From Poindextera sp963719975 (GTDB lineage Bacteria; Pseudomonadota; Alphaproteobacteria; Caulobacterales; Caulobacteraceae), in assembly GCA_963719975.1 (NCBI GenBank), contig CAVRED010000002.1, positions 1 through 64,000 of the forward strand: a stretch of 64,000 nucleotides of DNA, given 5' to 3'. The notes under the pieces were generated by a model. That model was not told the DNA's origin. It saw only the letters and a program-made list of their open reading frames with translations, and did no database searches. The position numbers and the translations under genes were made by a program. Below, piece by piece: positions 50,680 to 62,526 of this stretch (positions are counted from its first letter, which is position 1; each line of letters starts with the position of its first letter).

Positions 50680-53600
50680 ATCCTTCGGCGCCGTTCATCC
50701 GCCGCCCGGTCGCGACGTCGCTGATCGCGGCGGCGGTGCTGGTGCTCGGGATCGTCGCCTATTTCAACCTGCCGGTCGCGGCGCTGCCGAACGTCGACTT
50801 TCCCACCATCCAGGTCAGCGCCAACCTGCCGGGCGCGAGCCCCGAGACGATGGCCTCGAACGTCGCGACCCCGCTCGAGCGGCAGTTCTCGAGCATTCCA
50901 GGCCTGACCCAGCTCACCTCGGTCAGCTCGACCGGCTCGACCAACGTGACGCTGCAGTTCGAGCTCTCGCGCAAGCTCGACGCGGCGGCGCAGGACGTGC
51001 TGGCGGCGATCAGCGCCGCGGGCGGCCAGTTGCCGACCAACCTCCCGAGCCAACCGCAGATCCGCAAGGTGAACCCGTCGGACGCGCCGATCATGATCAT
51101 CGCGCTCAAGTCCGACACGCTGCCGCTGGCGACGGTCGACGACTATGCCGACAACGTCATCCTCGGCCAGATCTCGCGCATCGACGGCGTCGGCCAGGCG
51201 TTCATCGGCGGCGCTCAGAAGCCGGCTGTCCGCATCCAGATCGATCCCGACAAGGTCGCTGACCTCGGCCTTTCGATCGACGCCGTCCGATCGCTGATCA
51301 CCAGTCAGACCGTCAACCAGCCCAAGGGCCTGATCAACGGCCCGCAGAAGGCCTCGACGGTCTACGCCAACGACCAGCTACTGGACGTGGCGTCCTGGAA
51401 CAACCTCGTCGTCGGCTACCACAAGGGCGCCGCGGTCCGGATCAGGGACATCGGCCAGGCGGTGCAGAGCGTCGAGAACGACCAGGTCGGCGCGTCGGTC
51501 TATCCCGGAGCGGCCAACGAAGACCCGACGCTGAAGGGCGGCCGGGCCGTCCTTCTGATCATCTTCAAGCAGCCGGGCGCGAACGTCATCCAGACCGTCA
51601 ACCGGATCAACGCGGCGCTGCCGGGGCTGAAGGCCGACATCCCGCCGTCCATCGACATGCACATCGTGGCCGACCGGACGCAGACCATCCGCGCCTCGGT
51701 GCGCGACGTCGAGCTCACGCTGCTGCTCACCGTCTTCCTGGTGACCGGAGTGATCTTCCTGTTCCTGCGCGACGTGCGCGCGACGCTCATCCCGGCGATC
51801 GTGATCCCGATCTCGCTGCTGGGCACGACGGCGGTGATGCTGGCGGCCGGCTTCAGCCTCGACAACCTGTCGCTGATGGCCATGTCGATCGCCGTCGGCT
51901 TCGTCGTCGACGACGCCATCGTCATGGAGGAGGTGATCTGGCGGCGCATCGAGCACGGCGTGAAGCCGTTCGACGCGGCGCTGGCGGGGGCGGGCGAGAT
52001 CGCCTTCACAATCATCACCATCTCGATCTCGCTCATCGCGGTCTTCACGCCCCTGATGTTCATGGGCGGCGTCGTCGGGCTCCTGATGCGCGAGTTCGGG
52101 CTCACGCTCAGCGCGGCCGTCGTGGTGTCGATCGGCCTCTCGCTCAGCCTGACGCCGATGCTGGCCGGGCACTTCCTGCGGCAGCCGAAGCCCGCCGGGA
52201 ACGCCTTCATTCGTGGGTTGGAGCGCGGTTTCAGCTGGATCGAGAGCCACTACGTCCAGGCTCTGGATGTGGTGCTGAGGCACACGCGCGTGACGCTGGC
52301 GGTCTTCATCGCGACCGTGCTGATCGCGATCGGCCTCTACGTCGTCGTCCCGACCGGCTTCTTCCCGCAGCAGGACACCGGCTTCGTGCAAGGCGCGTTC
52401 GTCACCTCGCAGGAACTCCTCGTTCGAGAAGACGCTGCAGAAGTCGAAGGACGTGGCCTCGGTGGTCCAGCAGGACCCGGCTATCGAGGGCTTCGGCGTC
52501 TTCATCGGCGGAGGCGGCGTCAACCAGGGCAACCTGTTCATCACGCTCCGGCCGAAGGACAGCGGGCGCACGGCCACGGCCGACCAGGTGATCACCCGTC
52601 TGCGGCCCAAGCTGGCCAAGCTGGTCGGCGTGCAGACCTTCCTGCAGGCGGCGCAGGACATCAACATCGGCGGCCGCGCGGCGCGCGCGCAGTACCAGTA
52701 CACGCTGTCGGACGCCGACCTGGGCGAGCTCAACACCTGGGCGCCGCGGCTCACAACCGCGCTGCAGGCGCTGCCGCAGCTGCGCGACGTGAGCTCCGAC
52801 CAGCAGAGCCAGGCGTCGGCGGTCATGCTGACGATCGACCGCGACGCCGCGGCGCGGTTCGGAATCGCGCCGGCGAACATCGATTCGGCGCTCTACGACC
52901 TGATCGGCCAGAGCCAGGTTGCGCAGTTCTTCACGCAGACGAACACCTACCACGTGATCCTCGAGGGCCCGCCGAACCTGCAGGCGACGCCGGCGATCTT
53001 GAGCCGGATATTTCTGGTCTCGCCGCTCACCGGCAAGGAGGTGCCGCTCTCCTACCTTGTGAAGGCCAATCCTGACGCCACCAGCAGCCTGACGATCAGC
53101 CACCAGGGCATGTTCCCGGCGGCCACCCTGTCCTTCAACCTCGCGCCAGGCGTGGCGCTGGGCCAGGCGACGCAGGCGATCGAGCAGGCGCGAGCCAAGC
53201 TCGGCGCGCCGGCGACGCTGACCGGCTCGTTCCAGGGCACCGCCCAGGCGTTCCAGCAGTCGCTGGCGTCCGAGCCGATCCTGATCGTGGCGGCCTTGAT
53301 CGCCGTCTACATCATCCTGGGCATTCTCTACGAGAGCTACATCCACCCGCTGACGATCCTGTCGACGCTGCCGTCGGCGGGCCTGGGGGCGCTGCTGGCG
53401 CTGCTCGCCGCCGGCCAGAACCTGAACGTGATCGGCATCATCGCGATCATCCTTCTGATCGGCATCGTGAAGAAGAACGGCATCATGATCGTCGACGTCG
53501 CGCTGCAGGCTCGAGCGCGAGGAGCATCATGCCGCCGAAGGAGGCGGTGGCCCGGGCCTCGCACCAGCGGCTGCGGCCGATCCTGATGACCACCTCCTGC

Positions 53601-53806
53601 GCCATGCTGGGCGGCCTGCCGATGGCGTTCGCCTTCGGCACCGGCTCGGAGTTCCGCCAGCCGCTCGGCTTCGCGATCGTCGGCGGCCTGGTCGTCTCGC
53701 AGGTGCTGACGCTGTTCACCACGCCGGTGATCTACCTCTACCTCGATCGGCTGCGGCGAAAGGAGGAAGGCGAGGCGCCCGACGCGGAGTTGCGCCGGCC
53801 GAGTAG
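50676..53806 (+). CDS. RND multidrug efflux pump, HAE1/MdtBC type (frameshifted)
   Basis: Proton-driven trimeric exporter, about 1040 residues. N-terminus FIRRPVATSLIAAAVLVLGI, porter domain (LPGASPETMASNVATPLERQ), TM4 proton-relay aspartates in VGFVVDDAIVMEE (about residue 408), FTPLMFMGGVVG, second porter repeat (NQGNLFITLRPKD) and TM10-12 (VKKNGIMIVDVAL, RPILMTTSCAMLGGLPMAF, FTTPVIYLYLDRL). Frame changes at about 52425 and 53515. The open frame runs to 53966, but a TAG at 53804-53806 in the neighbouring frame fits the family's end and avoids a 147-base overlap with the convergent kinase, so that end is preferred. Confidence 0.92.
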
Positions 53807-53819
53807 GCGAATCGCCCGG

Positions 53820-56321
53820 TCAGGCGACCTGCTGCGCGTCGGTCCGATCGTGCGGCATCGCTGCGTTCAAGCGCAGTCATCAATCCGGCGACGGTCACCG
53901 GCTTGGAGACGTGGCCGTCTGCGCCGGCGCGGCGCCCGGCTTCGCGATGCTCGGGCAAGGCGTTAGCGCTCAGCATCAGGATCGGCGTGCGCCGCGCGCC
54001 CGTGGCGGCCTCATCGGCCCGGATGAGGCGCGTGGCCTCGAGCCCGCCCATAACGGGCATCTGCATGTCCATCAGCACCGCGTCGAACCGTTGGTGACGC
54101 ATGGCCGCGACCGCCTGCGCGCCGTCATCGACCACAACCGCCTCGATCCCGAACTGCTCGAGCATCATCCGCACAACCGTCTGATTGGTGGCGTGGTCGT
54201 CGGCGACGAGGACGCGGGCGGCGGCATGCGGCTCGTCAGCGTGCGTCTTGGCTTCGCGGACGACGTCGACCGGCGGCTCGGCTGCGGCGAATGGCGCCTG
54301 GAACCAAAAGCAGGAGCCAGCGCTCGGGGTGCTGTCGCAATCGAGGCCGCCGCCCATCAGCGAGGGCGAGCTGGCGCGAGATCGCCAGACCAAGGCCGCT
54401 GCCGCCGAACCGGCGCGTGATCGATCCGTCGGCCTGCTGGAAGCGGCCGAACAGGCGCTCTTTCTCGGCGGCGTCGAAGCCGACACCGGTGTCGGCGACG
54501 GCGAAACACAGCTGGCCCGGCTTTGCGCGATTCGGCGCGGATTGTGACGCCGCCCCGCTCGGTGAACTTCACGGCGTTGCTGACCAGGTTGGTCAGAATC
54601 TGGCGCACCCGCACGGCGTCGCCAAGGAACCAGCCCTCGAGCTCCGGCGCGATTTCGGCGGTGAGCGACAGGCCCTTCTCGTCCGCGCGCAGGCGCGAGA
54701 GTGCGGCGACCGAGCGCACGAGATCGGCGGCCTGGAACGGCGCGGTCTCGATCGTCAGCTGGCCCGCCTCGACGCGCGCCAGGTCCAGTACGTCCGACAA
54801 CAGTCGCTCCAGCGACTGGCCCGACGCGCGGATGATCTCGGCCATGCCGTGCTCGCGCGGCGGCAGGTCCGCGGCCGCGAGCATGTCAGCGACGCCGACA
54901 ACGCCGTTCAGCGGCGTGCGGATCTCGTGGCTCATGTTGGCGAGGAACTCGGTCTTCGAGCGGCTGGCCTGTTCGGCCTTCTCCTGCGCCAGGCGCAGGC
55001 GGCGCGCGACGCGGCGCTGCCAGATGACCACGAGGCGGCGGCGGCGATGAGGAAGAGCGCGGCCAGGAGTCCGACCCAGCGCTGGGTCTGGACGACCTTG
55101 CGCTCAAGATCGGCTTGCTGGCGCACCGACTCCAGCTGCTGCTCCAGCTCGGCGGTGAGCTGGCGCACGCCGGCGGTGAAGCGGCGGGCGTCGTTCTCGC
55201 CGTGCGAGCGCGTGTAGTCGCTCATCATGGCGAACGCCGCGCCATCCTGACCCTCCGCGGCCAGGATCTCGGCGGTCACCTTGGGCATGCGTTCGAAGAC
55301 GGCGTCCGGGAACTGGTGCGATGCCTCAAGGGTCTGCAACCGCTGCAGGTCGGCGCGCGCCGCTTTCAGGTCGCCGAGCCGCGCTTCGGCGACGGCGCGG
55401 ACGGTCAGCAGCTGCGGGGCGAGAAACTCGGCTCCCGCCAGGTTCTGGCCGAGCCCGCCGAGGCAGGCCAAGACCTCGCGCGGCGCGCCGAAGCTGTCGG
55501 CGACCATGGCGCAAAGGTTGTCGTCCCAGGCGTCGAGATGGGGAAGGTCCGACCGCAACGCCAGCCGATGGTGGATCGGCGGCAAGGTCACGCGCCAGGC
55601 TGGCGTCGCCCAGCTGCACCGCCAGGTGGGCCATGTTGTAGACGTCATCGAAGTCGGGCCGCGGATAGTTTCGGTCGGCCAGCTCGAAGTCGGACTTGGC
55701 GAAGGCCCGTGCGGCGCCCTCCAGGTCGTCGAGCTGCATCAACGCGATGCCGATCGTCCCCCAGACCTCGGATTTGGCGACGTCCGCGTCGGCGTCATCG
55801 CTCGGGACCAGGTCTTTGGCCGCGAACAGGCGCTTAAGCGCCGCGCCGATCTCGCCATCTTCGGCGAGCAACTGCGCCGCATAGCTTGTCGCGTGGGCGC
55901 GGGCGACGAGGTCAGGTTCGGTGTCGGCGATCCGCTCCAGCTGCGACCGCACCGAGGTGTCGCCGTTGGCGAAGCGGCTCATGAGCTCGTTGGTCTCGGA
56001 CATCACCTGATAGCGATGGTCGCCGAGCGCCCTCGCCCGGGCGCCGAGCAGACCGTTCCAATGCTCGAAGCGGGCGAATTCCGACTGGTTCAGGAGGATC
56101 GTCGAGACGTGCTCGAGGCGGCGGAGCAACTCCCGTCCTCGCGATCGGCTCGCCTGCTCGCCGAAGCGCTCGAGGTCGGCGAAGCTTGTCTTGTCGGCGC
56201 GCTGCTCGATGTCCCCAGCCAGCTGACGCGCAGCATCGTCCGCCGGGCCGGCCACAACGGCCGGCGCGAACGTGAGCAAGCCGGCGACAACCGCGGCCGC
56301 CAGGGACGCGCGAGCCCACAT
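53820..56321 (-). CDS. Hybrid sensor histidine kinase with periplasmic helical-repeat sensor (frameshifted)
   Basis: About 833 residues. Signal peptide (residues 1-25), a roughly 400-residue periplasmic region of TPR-like helices (EVWGTIGIALMQLDDLEGAARAFAKS is a repeat), a transmembrane helix (WVGLLAALFLIAAAASW), then HisKA H-box FLANMSHEIRTPLNGV, HATPase N-box QILTNLVSNAVKFT, G1 FAVADTGVGFD and G2 RFGGSGLGLAISRQL, and a receiver domain (VLVADDHATNQTVV, phosphoacceptor in DAVLMDMQMPVMGG, Lys in HVSKPVT). Frame changes near 55590, 55040, 54530, 54375 and 53875; removing the last gives a clean end NAAMPHDRTDAQQVA at 53820. Phosphotransfer partner unknown; convergent with the efflux pump. Confidence 0.9.
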
Positions 56322-56393
56322 GCGATTTGGCCCTCCAGTACACGGACGATCTACAGTGTAATGTGTTGCCGAACCGCTTACGGGCGCGACCGC

Positions 56394-57194
56394 TCAGGCC
56401 GCGGCGGGCTCGCTCAGCCTCACGCCGGGGATGTTGACCAGGTAGATCGGCTGGCCATCCGGGTCGCGCATCATCGCAGGCCACATGGCCCTCGTTGGTG
56501 GTGATCGGCCCGTCCTTGAAACGCGTTTCGAAGCAGCCGCCATGCTCAGACATCCGCCCGGCGCTCTCGCGCACGTCACCCTGCCAGAAGATCAGCTGGG
56601 GTTCGTCTGGATCCAGGTAGCCCTCGTAGAGAGCAATCCGAGCTGTCGAGATTCTGCAGCGTGATGTGGCGCGCCTCCAGGCTGCCGCGGACCGGCCGGT
56701 AGCCCAGCTGTTCATAGAAGGCGCAGGAACGGCGGATGTCGCTGACCGGCAGAGCTGAGTTCGAACCAGCCGAGGGTCATGTCGGGATCGAGCGGCTTGG
56801 TTGGCTCGCGCGGCGGCGCCACCTGCTCGTGCCCTGGATTGTTGATGAAGTGGACGGGCATGTAGATGAAGAAGAGCGGGTGCTGGTCGGGATCGAGCAG
56901 CATGAACGACGCGCCGCCGTCGTCGGCCCGGTTGGGGCCTCGAAAGAACGGAATGCCCGCCGCCTCGACGATCCGCGCGATCGCCTCGATGTCGCCCTGC
57001 CAGAAGATCAGCTGCAACCGATCCGGATCGAGCTGCCGCTGGTAGAGGCACACCCGACAGTCGCCCCGCCTGAGCTCGGCCACGCCGACCTCGACGTCGC
57101 CGCCCTCGCACGCGAAACCGACGCCCTCGTAGAAGGCCATCGTCCGCCTAAGGTCCTTGACCGGTAGAGCGGCCTCGAAGCGCCCCAGATCCAC
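56394..57194 (-). CDS. Tandem VOC (glyoxalase/bleomycin-resistance fold) protein (frameshifted)
   Basis: About 266 residues made of two similar VOC halves. First half: RFEAALPVKDLRRTMAFYEG, VCLYQRQLDPDRLQLIFWQGD, FMLLDPDQHPLFFIY. Second half, mostly in other frames: LPVSDIRRSCAFYEQLGYRP, RIALYEGYLDPDEPQLIFWQGD, MRDPDGQPIYLVNI. The matching LDPD-x-Q-LIFWQGD blocks show internal duplication. VOC proteins bind metals or small electrophiles; no substrate can be named. Frame changes near 56750, 56650 and 56480. GTG start at 57194; 25 bases downstream of the SRPBCC gene, last of the arsR operon. Confidence 0.8.
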
Positions 57195-57218
57195 TGCTCT
57201 CTCCCTTTCTTTGATTGA

Positions 57219-58372
57219 CTATGCGACGGCGCCCGGCGCATCGCGCAGCAGACGCTCGCGATAGAACGGGCGCTGGCCGTTGCTCCCGCTCGACCCGCGC
57301 CTGTTGGCGTTCGGCGCTCCAGGGCAGCGGCGTTTCGCGCAGCGCGGCTTCGGGAAGGTCGTACAGGTGGGCGTCCCAGCCGCCGGCGACGCCGAGCAGG
57401 TGTTTCGGCGGAAGCAAGCATCTCGGTCAGCACCAGCCGCGCACCCATGTCCGGGTGATCTTGATAGAGCTCGAAACGGACCTCCCCACCGGGGTTCTCC
57501 GGATCGATCGAGCCCCACACCATCCGCCGCGGCGGATCGAGCGCGCGGATCACAAAGCGCATCCTGGCCCCATCGTCCGGGAAGTAGACGTCGACCTCGC
57601 CTCCGACCCGAAGGTCGATGGTGGTCACGCCCAGCCAGTCGGCCAGTCGTTCCGCCTCGGTGAGCGCCGCCCACACCTTCTCCAGCGGCAACAGCCAGCG
57701 CCGCACGTAGCGGACGTTGTAGCGCCCGTCGCCGGCGTCGGTGACGAAGGCGGGCGGCTCGTTGTGGCGGAGCGCCGGGCGCACGTCGAAGCCCGGCACG
57801 AAGGCGCCGTACAGTCTGGCGATAGCCGCGCGACCTCGCCGCTGGTGGTGGCCGGGCTCCTCGTCGAGCGCCTTGCCGCCGCAGGCGACCGAGACCAGGT
57901 CGTCCACGAAGTCTGCCCAGCCGGCCGAGCCGCCCAGGAACCACCAGGGCGTCAGCCCAGTCTGATGGAACACGAGCCGGCAGCCGTCCTCAACCGGCGT
58001 GAGCTCCCAGCGCACGATGGTGTTGCCGCCGGTGCCGAACCACTCGAACGCGAGAAGGCGTCGGCGGCTCGCAGGCGACGATGCGGCCCTCGACCAGATT
58101 GTCGTCGCCGCCGGGGAACATCGACCAGGTAGTTGCCGCCCACCCTGAGGTCGATCTCGACCGGATCGCCGAACCAGTCGGCGAGACGCTCTGGAATAGT
58201 CAGTGCGCCCCAGACCCGCTCGATCGGACGTGGGACGAGCTCGCTCGAAACGCATCTCGAAGAGACCGTCGGGCATCTGCCGGATCGCGGCGTCGCGCGG
58301 GTCGTCCGGAACCACCCAACCGTCAGCGCGCTGGCTCGCTCGTCCGCCTGATCGCAACTCACGCGCCGTCAT
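57219..58372 (-). CDS. Tandem SRPBCC/AHSA1-domain protein (frameshifted)
   Basis: About 383 residues with two START-like AHSA1 halves. N-half: RPIERVWGALTIPERLADWFGD plus VEIDLRVGGNYLVD, LLAFEWFGTGGNTIVRWEL, LVFHQTGL. C-half: LPLEKVWAALTEAERLADWLG plus TIDLRVGGEVDVYFPDDG, RMVWGSIDPENPGG, LVLTEML. The two copies are clearly homologous. AHSA1 proteins bind hydrophobic ligands and are very often encoded next to an ArsR regulator, as here. Frame changes near 58240, 58120, 58050, 57840, 57415 and 57290. ATG 58372 lies two bases after the arsR stop. Confidence 0.85.
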
Positions 58373-58374
58373 CC

Positions 58375-58690
58375 TCAGCTCTCCCTCATCAGGTGGTCTT
58401 CGAGCGCGTCCAGCTTGTCGCGCCAGTAGCGGCGATACGGCGCGAGCCAGGCGTCCAACTCGGCCAGTTTGTCGGGCTCGACACGGTAGAGCCGGCGCTG
58501 TCCGTCGGCGCGCATGCTGCACCAGGCCCGCTTCGCGCAGCAGTTTCAGGTGCTTCGAGACGCCCGGCTGGCTCATCCCCATCGCTTCGACGACGGCGCC
58601 TGCCGGCAGCTCCGACTCTCGCAACAGGCCCAGGATCTTCCGACGATGAGGCTCGGCGATGGCTTCGAAGACGTCCATACGACCGAACAT
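58375..58690 (-). CDS. ArsR-family winged-helix repressor (frameshifted)
   Basis: About 105 residues. DVFEAIAEPHRRKILGLLRE at the start, recognition helix MSQPGVSKHLKLLREAGLV (about residues 38-56), beta wing RRLYRVEPDKLAEL and C-terminal WRDKLDALEDHLMRES, once one extra base near 58515 is removed. No metal-binding ELCVCDL motif, so it belongs to the SdpR-like group that pairs with AHSA1 proteins rather than to metal sensors. ATG 58690; 58678 (MDVFEAI) is an alternative. First gene of the arsR-SRPBCC-VOC operon. Confidence 0.9.
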
Positions 58691-58700
58691 CGCTTCATAG

Positions 58701-58724
58701 AAATATAACTGTCAAGAAATTTAA
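58701..58724 (-). promoter_or_regulatory. AT-rich arsR promoter/operator region
   Basis: Read on the minus strand, TTAAATTT and TTATATTT flank TTGACA (58710-58715), a perfect -35 hexamer. The two T/A-rich octamers repeat at a 16-base step. AT content is far above the surroundings, as expected for an ArsR operator; a good -10 would fall inside or next to the annotated start, which supports the later ATG at 58678 or a leaderless-type transcript. Confidence 0.35.
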
Positions 58725-58857
58725 TCGACGGACACTGACGGGGTGTGGCGTTTGGGAAGCGATTGCGCGCGCCTCGCGATGCGTCCGCCCACAAGGCGAA
58801 CGCTCCGCCTTGACCCGGCGCGCGCGGCCCGCCTATTCGGGTCGGGGAGGGACACCC

Positions 58858-60645
58858 ATGAGCCCGATGGCGCGCGTCCGGCGCGAGCTCAGGTTCCTGC
58901 GCGGGCTGATCCGGACGCTGAGCCGGGTGCGGTCTATCGCTCCCGGACTCTCCGCGCCTCATTTGCGACGACCTCGAGGCCGCCGTGGATGCGTTCCGGA
59001 CGCGGCGCGCGATCACGCTCGGCCCTAGGACAATCAGCTATGGCGAGCTGGACGAGCTCGCCAACCGCTTCGCCCACTGGGCGGTCGAGCACGGCGTGAG
59101 GCGCGGCCAGACCGTCGCCCTCTACGCCCCGACCCGCATCGACTATCTAGCGATCTGGTATGGCCTCTCGAAGATCGGCGCGGCCACGGCGCTCATCAAC
59201 AACAACCTGACCGGCGCCCCGCTCGCCCATTGCCTCGACATCGCCGGAGCCGCCTTGGCCATCGTCGACGGCGAGACCGCCCGGCCCCTGCTCGCCGTCA
59301 ACCAGGATCTGGAACGGCCGATGACGATCTGGACGCTCGGCGCCGCCCAAGGGGAGCTGCGCGATCTGACCCAGGCGTTGCGCAGCTGCAGCCAGCTGCG
59401 GCCGGACCGCGAGGTGCGCGAGGGCCTGAAGGCCAGGGACACGGCGCTTTTCATCTACACATCCGGCACCACCGGCCTCCCAAAGGCGGCGAAGATCAAC
59501 CACATGCGCGCGCAGCTCTACATGCGCGCCTTCGCCGGCGCGACCAACGCCAAACCCGACGACCGGATCTACGTCACGCTGCCGCTCTACCATGCGACGG
59601 GAGGGCTCTGCGCGATGGGCGCGGCCCTGATGAGCGGCGGATCGGCAGTGCTCCGGCCCCGCTTCTCGGCCAGCCACTTCTGGAGCGACGTGGCGAAAGA
59701 GAACTGCACGATGTTCGTCTACATCGGCGAGCTTTGCCGCTACCTCGTCAATCAACCGGAACAGCCGGACGAGCAAAAACACAAGCTCCGCCTCGCGTTC
59801 GGCAACGGGCTTGGCCCGGAGATCTGGCAGACGGTTCAGCAGCGGTTCCGGCTGCCACAGATCCTGGAGTTCTACGGGTCGACGGAAGGCAACGTCTCGC
59901 TGTTCAATCTGGACGGCCGGCCAGGCGCGATCGGGCGCATCCCCTCCTATCTGCGCAGCTGGTTCAACGTCCGGCTCGCGCGCTTCGACATGGAGACCGA
60001 GACGATTGTGCGTGGCGCGAACGGGCTCGGCATCGAGACCGCCGCTGGCGAGATCGGGGAGTGCGTCGGCGAGATCCACCCCGGTCCGCGCACCGACTTC
60101 AACGGGTACGCCGACAAGGCGGCCAGCGAGCGCAAGATCGTCCGCGACCTGTTCAAGCAAGGCGACGCCTGGTTCGCGACGGGCGATCTGATGCGCAAGG
60201 ACCGGGACGGGTATTTCTACTTCGTCGACCGGGTCGGCGACACCTTCCGCTGGAAGGGCGAAAACGTCTCCACCGGCGAGGTCGAGCAGGCGCTGTCCGG
60301 CCTGCCCGGCGTGATGGAGGCCAACGTCTACGGGGTCAGCGTGGGCGACCAGGATGGCCGAGCCGGGATGGCGTCGCTCGTCGTCGACAAGGACTTCGAC
60401 ATCGCCACGCTGGCCGCAGCGGTCGATGACGGCGTTGCCGGCCTACGCGCGTCCGCGTCTTCGTGCGCCTCGAGCGGGCGATCGCCATCACCGGCACCTT
60501 CAAGCACCGCAAGGTCGATTTGGTCGCCGAGGGATTTGACCCGGCCAAGGTCAAGCGACCCCTCTATGTGCACACCGAGGCGGGCTACGCGCCGGTCACC
60601 GCCGAGGTGGCCGCCCAGATCGCCAGCGGCGCCATGCGGGTCTAG
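58858..60645 (+). CDS. Acyl-CoA synthetase, very-long-chain / FadD6 type (frameshifted)
   Basis: Activates fatty or sterol side-chain acids to CoA thioesters. About 596 residues. AMP-binding signature FIYTSGTTGLPKAAKINH (about residues 200-217), YHATGG, LEFYGSTEGNVSLFNLDG, motif ATGDLMRKDRDGYFYFVDRVGDTFRWKGENVST and C-terminal lysine loop TGTFKHRKVDLVAEG. The FATP-like form YGSTEGN rather than YGMTE points to the long/very-long-chain or bile-acid group. Frame changes near 58960 and 60435. ATG 58858 with GGGGAGGGA upstream. Followed after 9 bases by the permease. Confidence 0.92.
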
Positions 60646-60654
60646 CCTGCCCCG

Positions 60655-62056
60655 ATGGAGTCGCTGCTCCGCCGCAAGGCCGTTGCGCTCGATGCGCTGC
60701 CCGACCACCATCGGCTGAAGCCGACGCTGAGCTGGTGGCACCTCATTCCCCTTGGTGTCGGCGCGATCGTCGGGACAGGCATCTATGCGCTGATCGGTGT
60801 GGGCGTGAACCTCGCCGGGCCGGCGATCATCCTTTCGTTCGTGGTTGCAGGCCTCGTCTGCGCGTGCGCGGCCCTGGCCTATGCCGAGGTCGCAACGATG
60901 ATCCCGGCTTCGGGCAGCGCCTATACCTACAGCTACGTCGTGCTGGGCGAGATCATCGCCTGGGTGGTCGGCTGGAGCCTGATCCTCGAGTACTCGCTGG
61001 TGGCGAGCGCGGTCGCGGTGGGATGGTCGGGCTACGCCGTCGGCGCCCTGAACGGGATGGGCGCGCACCTGCCGCCGGCGCTCAGCGTCGGGTTCTGGGC
61101 CGGCGGCGTCGTGAACGTTCCGGCGGTCATTGTCATCGGCGTCGTCGCTGGCGCGCTGATGCTCGGCACGCGTGAGAGTGCGACCGTGAATGGGATGCTG
61201 GTCGCGGTGAAGATTCTGGCGCTCTTGCTGTTCATCGTCGTGGCCGCGCTGCACTTCAACGCCGCCAACCTCCGCCCGTTCAACCCATACGGTTTCGTTG
61301 GCCCGGACATCGGCGGCAAACGCCACGGCGTCATGGCCGCGGCGGCGATCATGTTCTTCGCCTTCTACGGGTTCGACGCGCTGTCGACGGCGGCCGAGGA
61401 GACGCAAGCGTCCCGGCCGTGATCTGCCTGTCGGCATCATCGGCTCGATGCTGATCTGTACGGTGCTCTACATCGTCGTCGCCACCGTTGCCGTCGGCGC
61501 GATGCCGTTCGGGTCGTTCGCCAACAGCCCCGAGCCGCTGGCGGTCATTCTGCGTGGCATCGGCCAGGGCGGCATGGCCTTCGTCATCGCCGGCGCCGCC
61601 GTGGTCGCCATACCGACGGTCATCTTCGCGTTCCTCTACGGCCAAAGCCGCATCTTCTTCGTCATGGCGCGCGACGGGTTGTTGCCGACGGCGCTGGCCA
61701 AGGTGAACCCTGGCACGGGCACGCCGGTACGGATCACGCTCGTGACGGCGGTCGCGGTCGCGATCCTGGCCGGGCTCGCGCCGCTCGACCAGATCGCAGC
61801 GCTGGCGAACGCGGGCACGCTCGCGGCCTTCATCGCGGTCTCGGTCTGCATGCTGGTGCTGCGCCGCCGCGCGCCAAGCGAGCCGCGCATCTATCGCACG
61901 CCGCTCGCCTGGCTCGTCGGGCCCGCCGCCATCCTCGGCTGCCTCTACCTGTTCTGGAACCTGCAGACCGAGACCAAGATGTTCTTCGCGCTATGGAACC
62001 TGCTCGGCCTCGGCGCCTATCTTGTCTGGCGCTTCGCCAGACCGGGCGCGGTCTAG
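60655..62056 (+). CDS. APC-family amino-acid permease, CAT/YfnA-like (frameshifted)
   Basis: About 467 residues with 12 predicted helices. N-terminal substrate-site helix IPLGVGAIVGTGIYALIG (about residues 30-47), SGSAYTYSYVVLGEIIAWVVGWSLILEY, FFAFYGFDALSTAAEET (cationic amino-acid transporter motif), FLYGQSRIFFVMARDGLLP, and a final two-helix end. One frame change near 61412. Likely a proton-coupled amino-acid importer; substrate unknown. Co-directional with the acyl-CoA synthetase, 9 bases apart. Its TAG stop overlaps the stop of the convergent DUF302 gene in CTAG (62053-62056). Confidence 0.92.
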
Positions 62057-62439
62057 AGCGAAGCCACGACCGCCTTGAGCTTGTCGGACACCGTGCGGGC
62101 CAACGCGAGCAGCCGGGGATTGTCGATCGCTTGCATCGAGGCGACGGGATCGATGGCGGCGACCTCCGTTTGACCGGGCGCTCGCTCCTGCACGACGACG
62201 TTGCAGGGCAGCATGGTCCCGACCTTGTCCTCCATCTTCAGCGCCTCATGCGCCATCCTCGGATTGCAGGCGCCCAGGATCAGATAGGGGCGGAAGTCGG
62301 CGCCCAGCTTGGCTTTCATCGTTTTGGCGACGTCGATCTCGCTGATGACGCCGAAACCTTCGCGCGCCAGCGCCTCTCGCGTGCGCACAACGGCCTCGTC
62401 GAAGCCAGCTTGAAGGGACTTTGCGAAGTAGTAGCTCAT
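62053..62439 (-). CDS. DUF302 domain protein
   Basis: 128 residues, intact. DUF302 pattern: FDEAVVRTREALAREGFGVISEID, AKLGADFRPYLILGACNPRMAHEAL (with the conserved Cys-Asn-Pro), and LPCNVVVQE. The family is small, cytosolic and of unknown function, often near redox or heavy-metal genes; the CNP cysteine and the LPC cysteine could bind metal. ATG 62439 chosen at the domain start. The 87 bases upstream, to the aldo/keto reductase stop, hold no other gene. Confidence 0.9.
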   Translation of the reverse strand: MSYYFAKSLQAGFDEAVVRTREALAREGFGVISEIDVAKTMKAKLGADFRPYLILGACNPRMAHEALKMEDKVGTMLPCNVVVQERAPGQTEVAAIDPVASMQAIDNPRLLALARTVSDKLKAVVASL

Positions 62440-62526
62440 CGGGGTCGCCCTCGAATCCTCGACCGCCATGTCTCGTGGCGCGCGGCCGCTGCGCATTGAT
62501 CCAACGCAAGCGTGGGTGGCGCGCGC

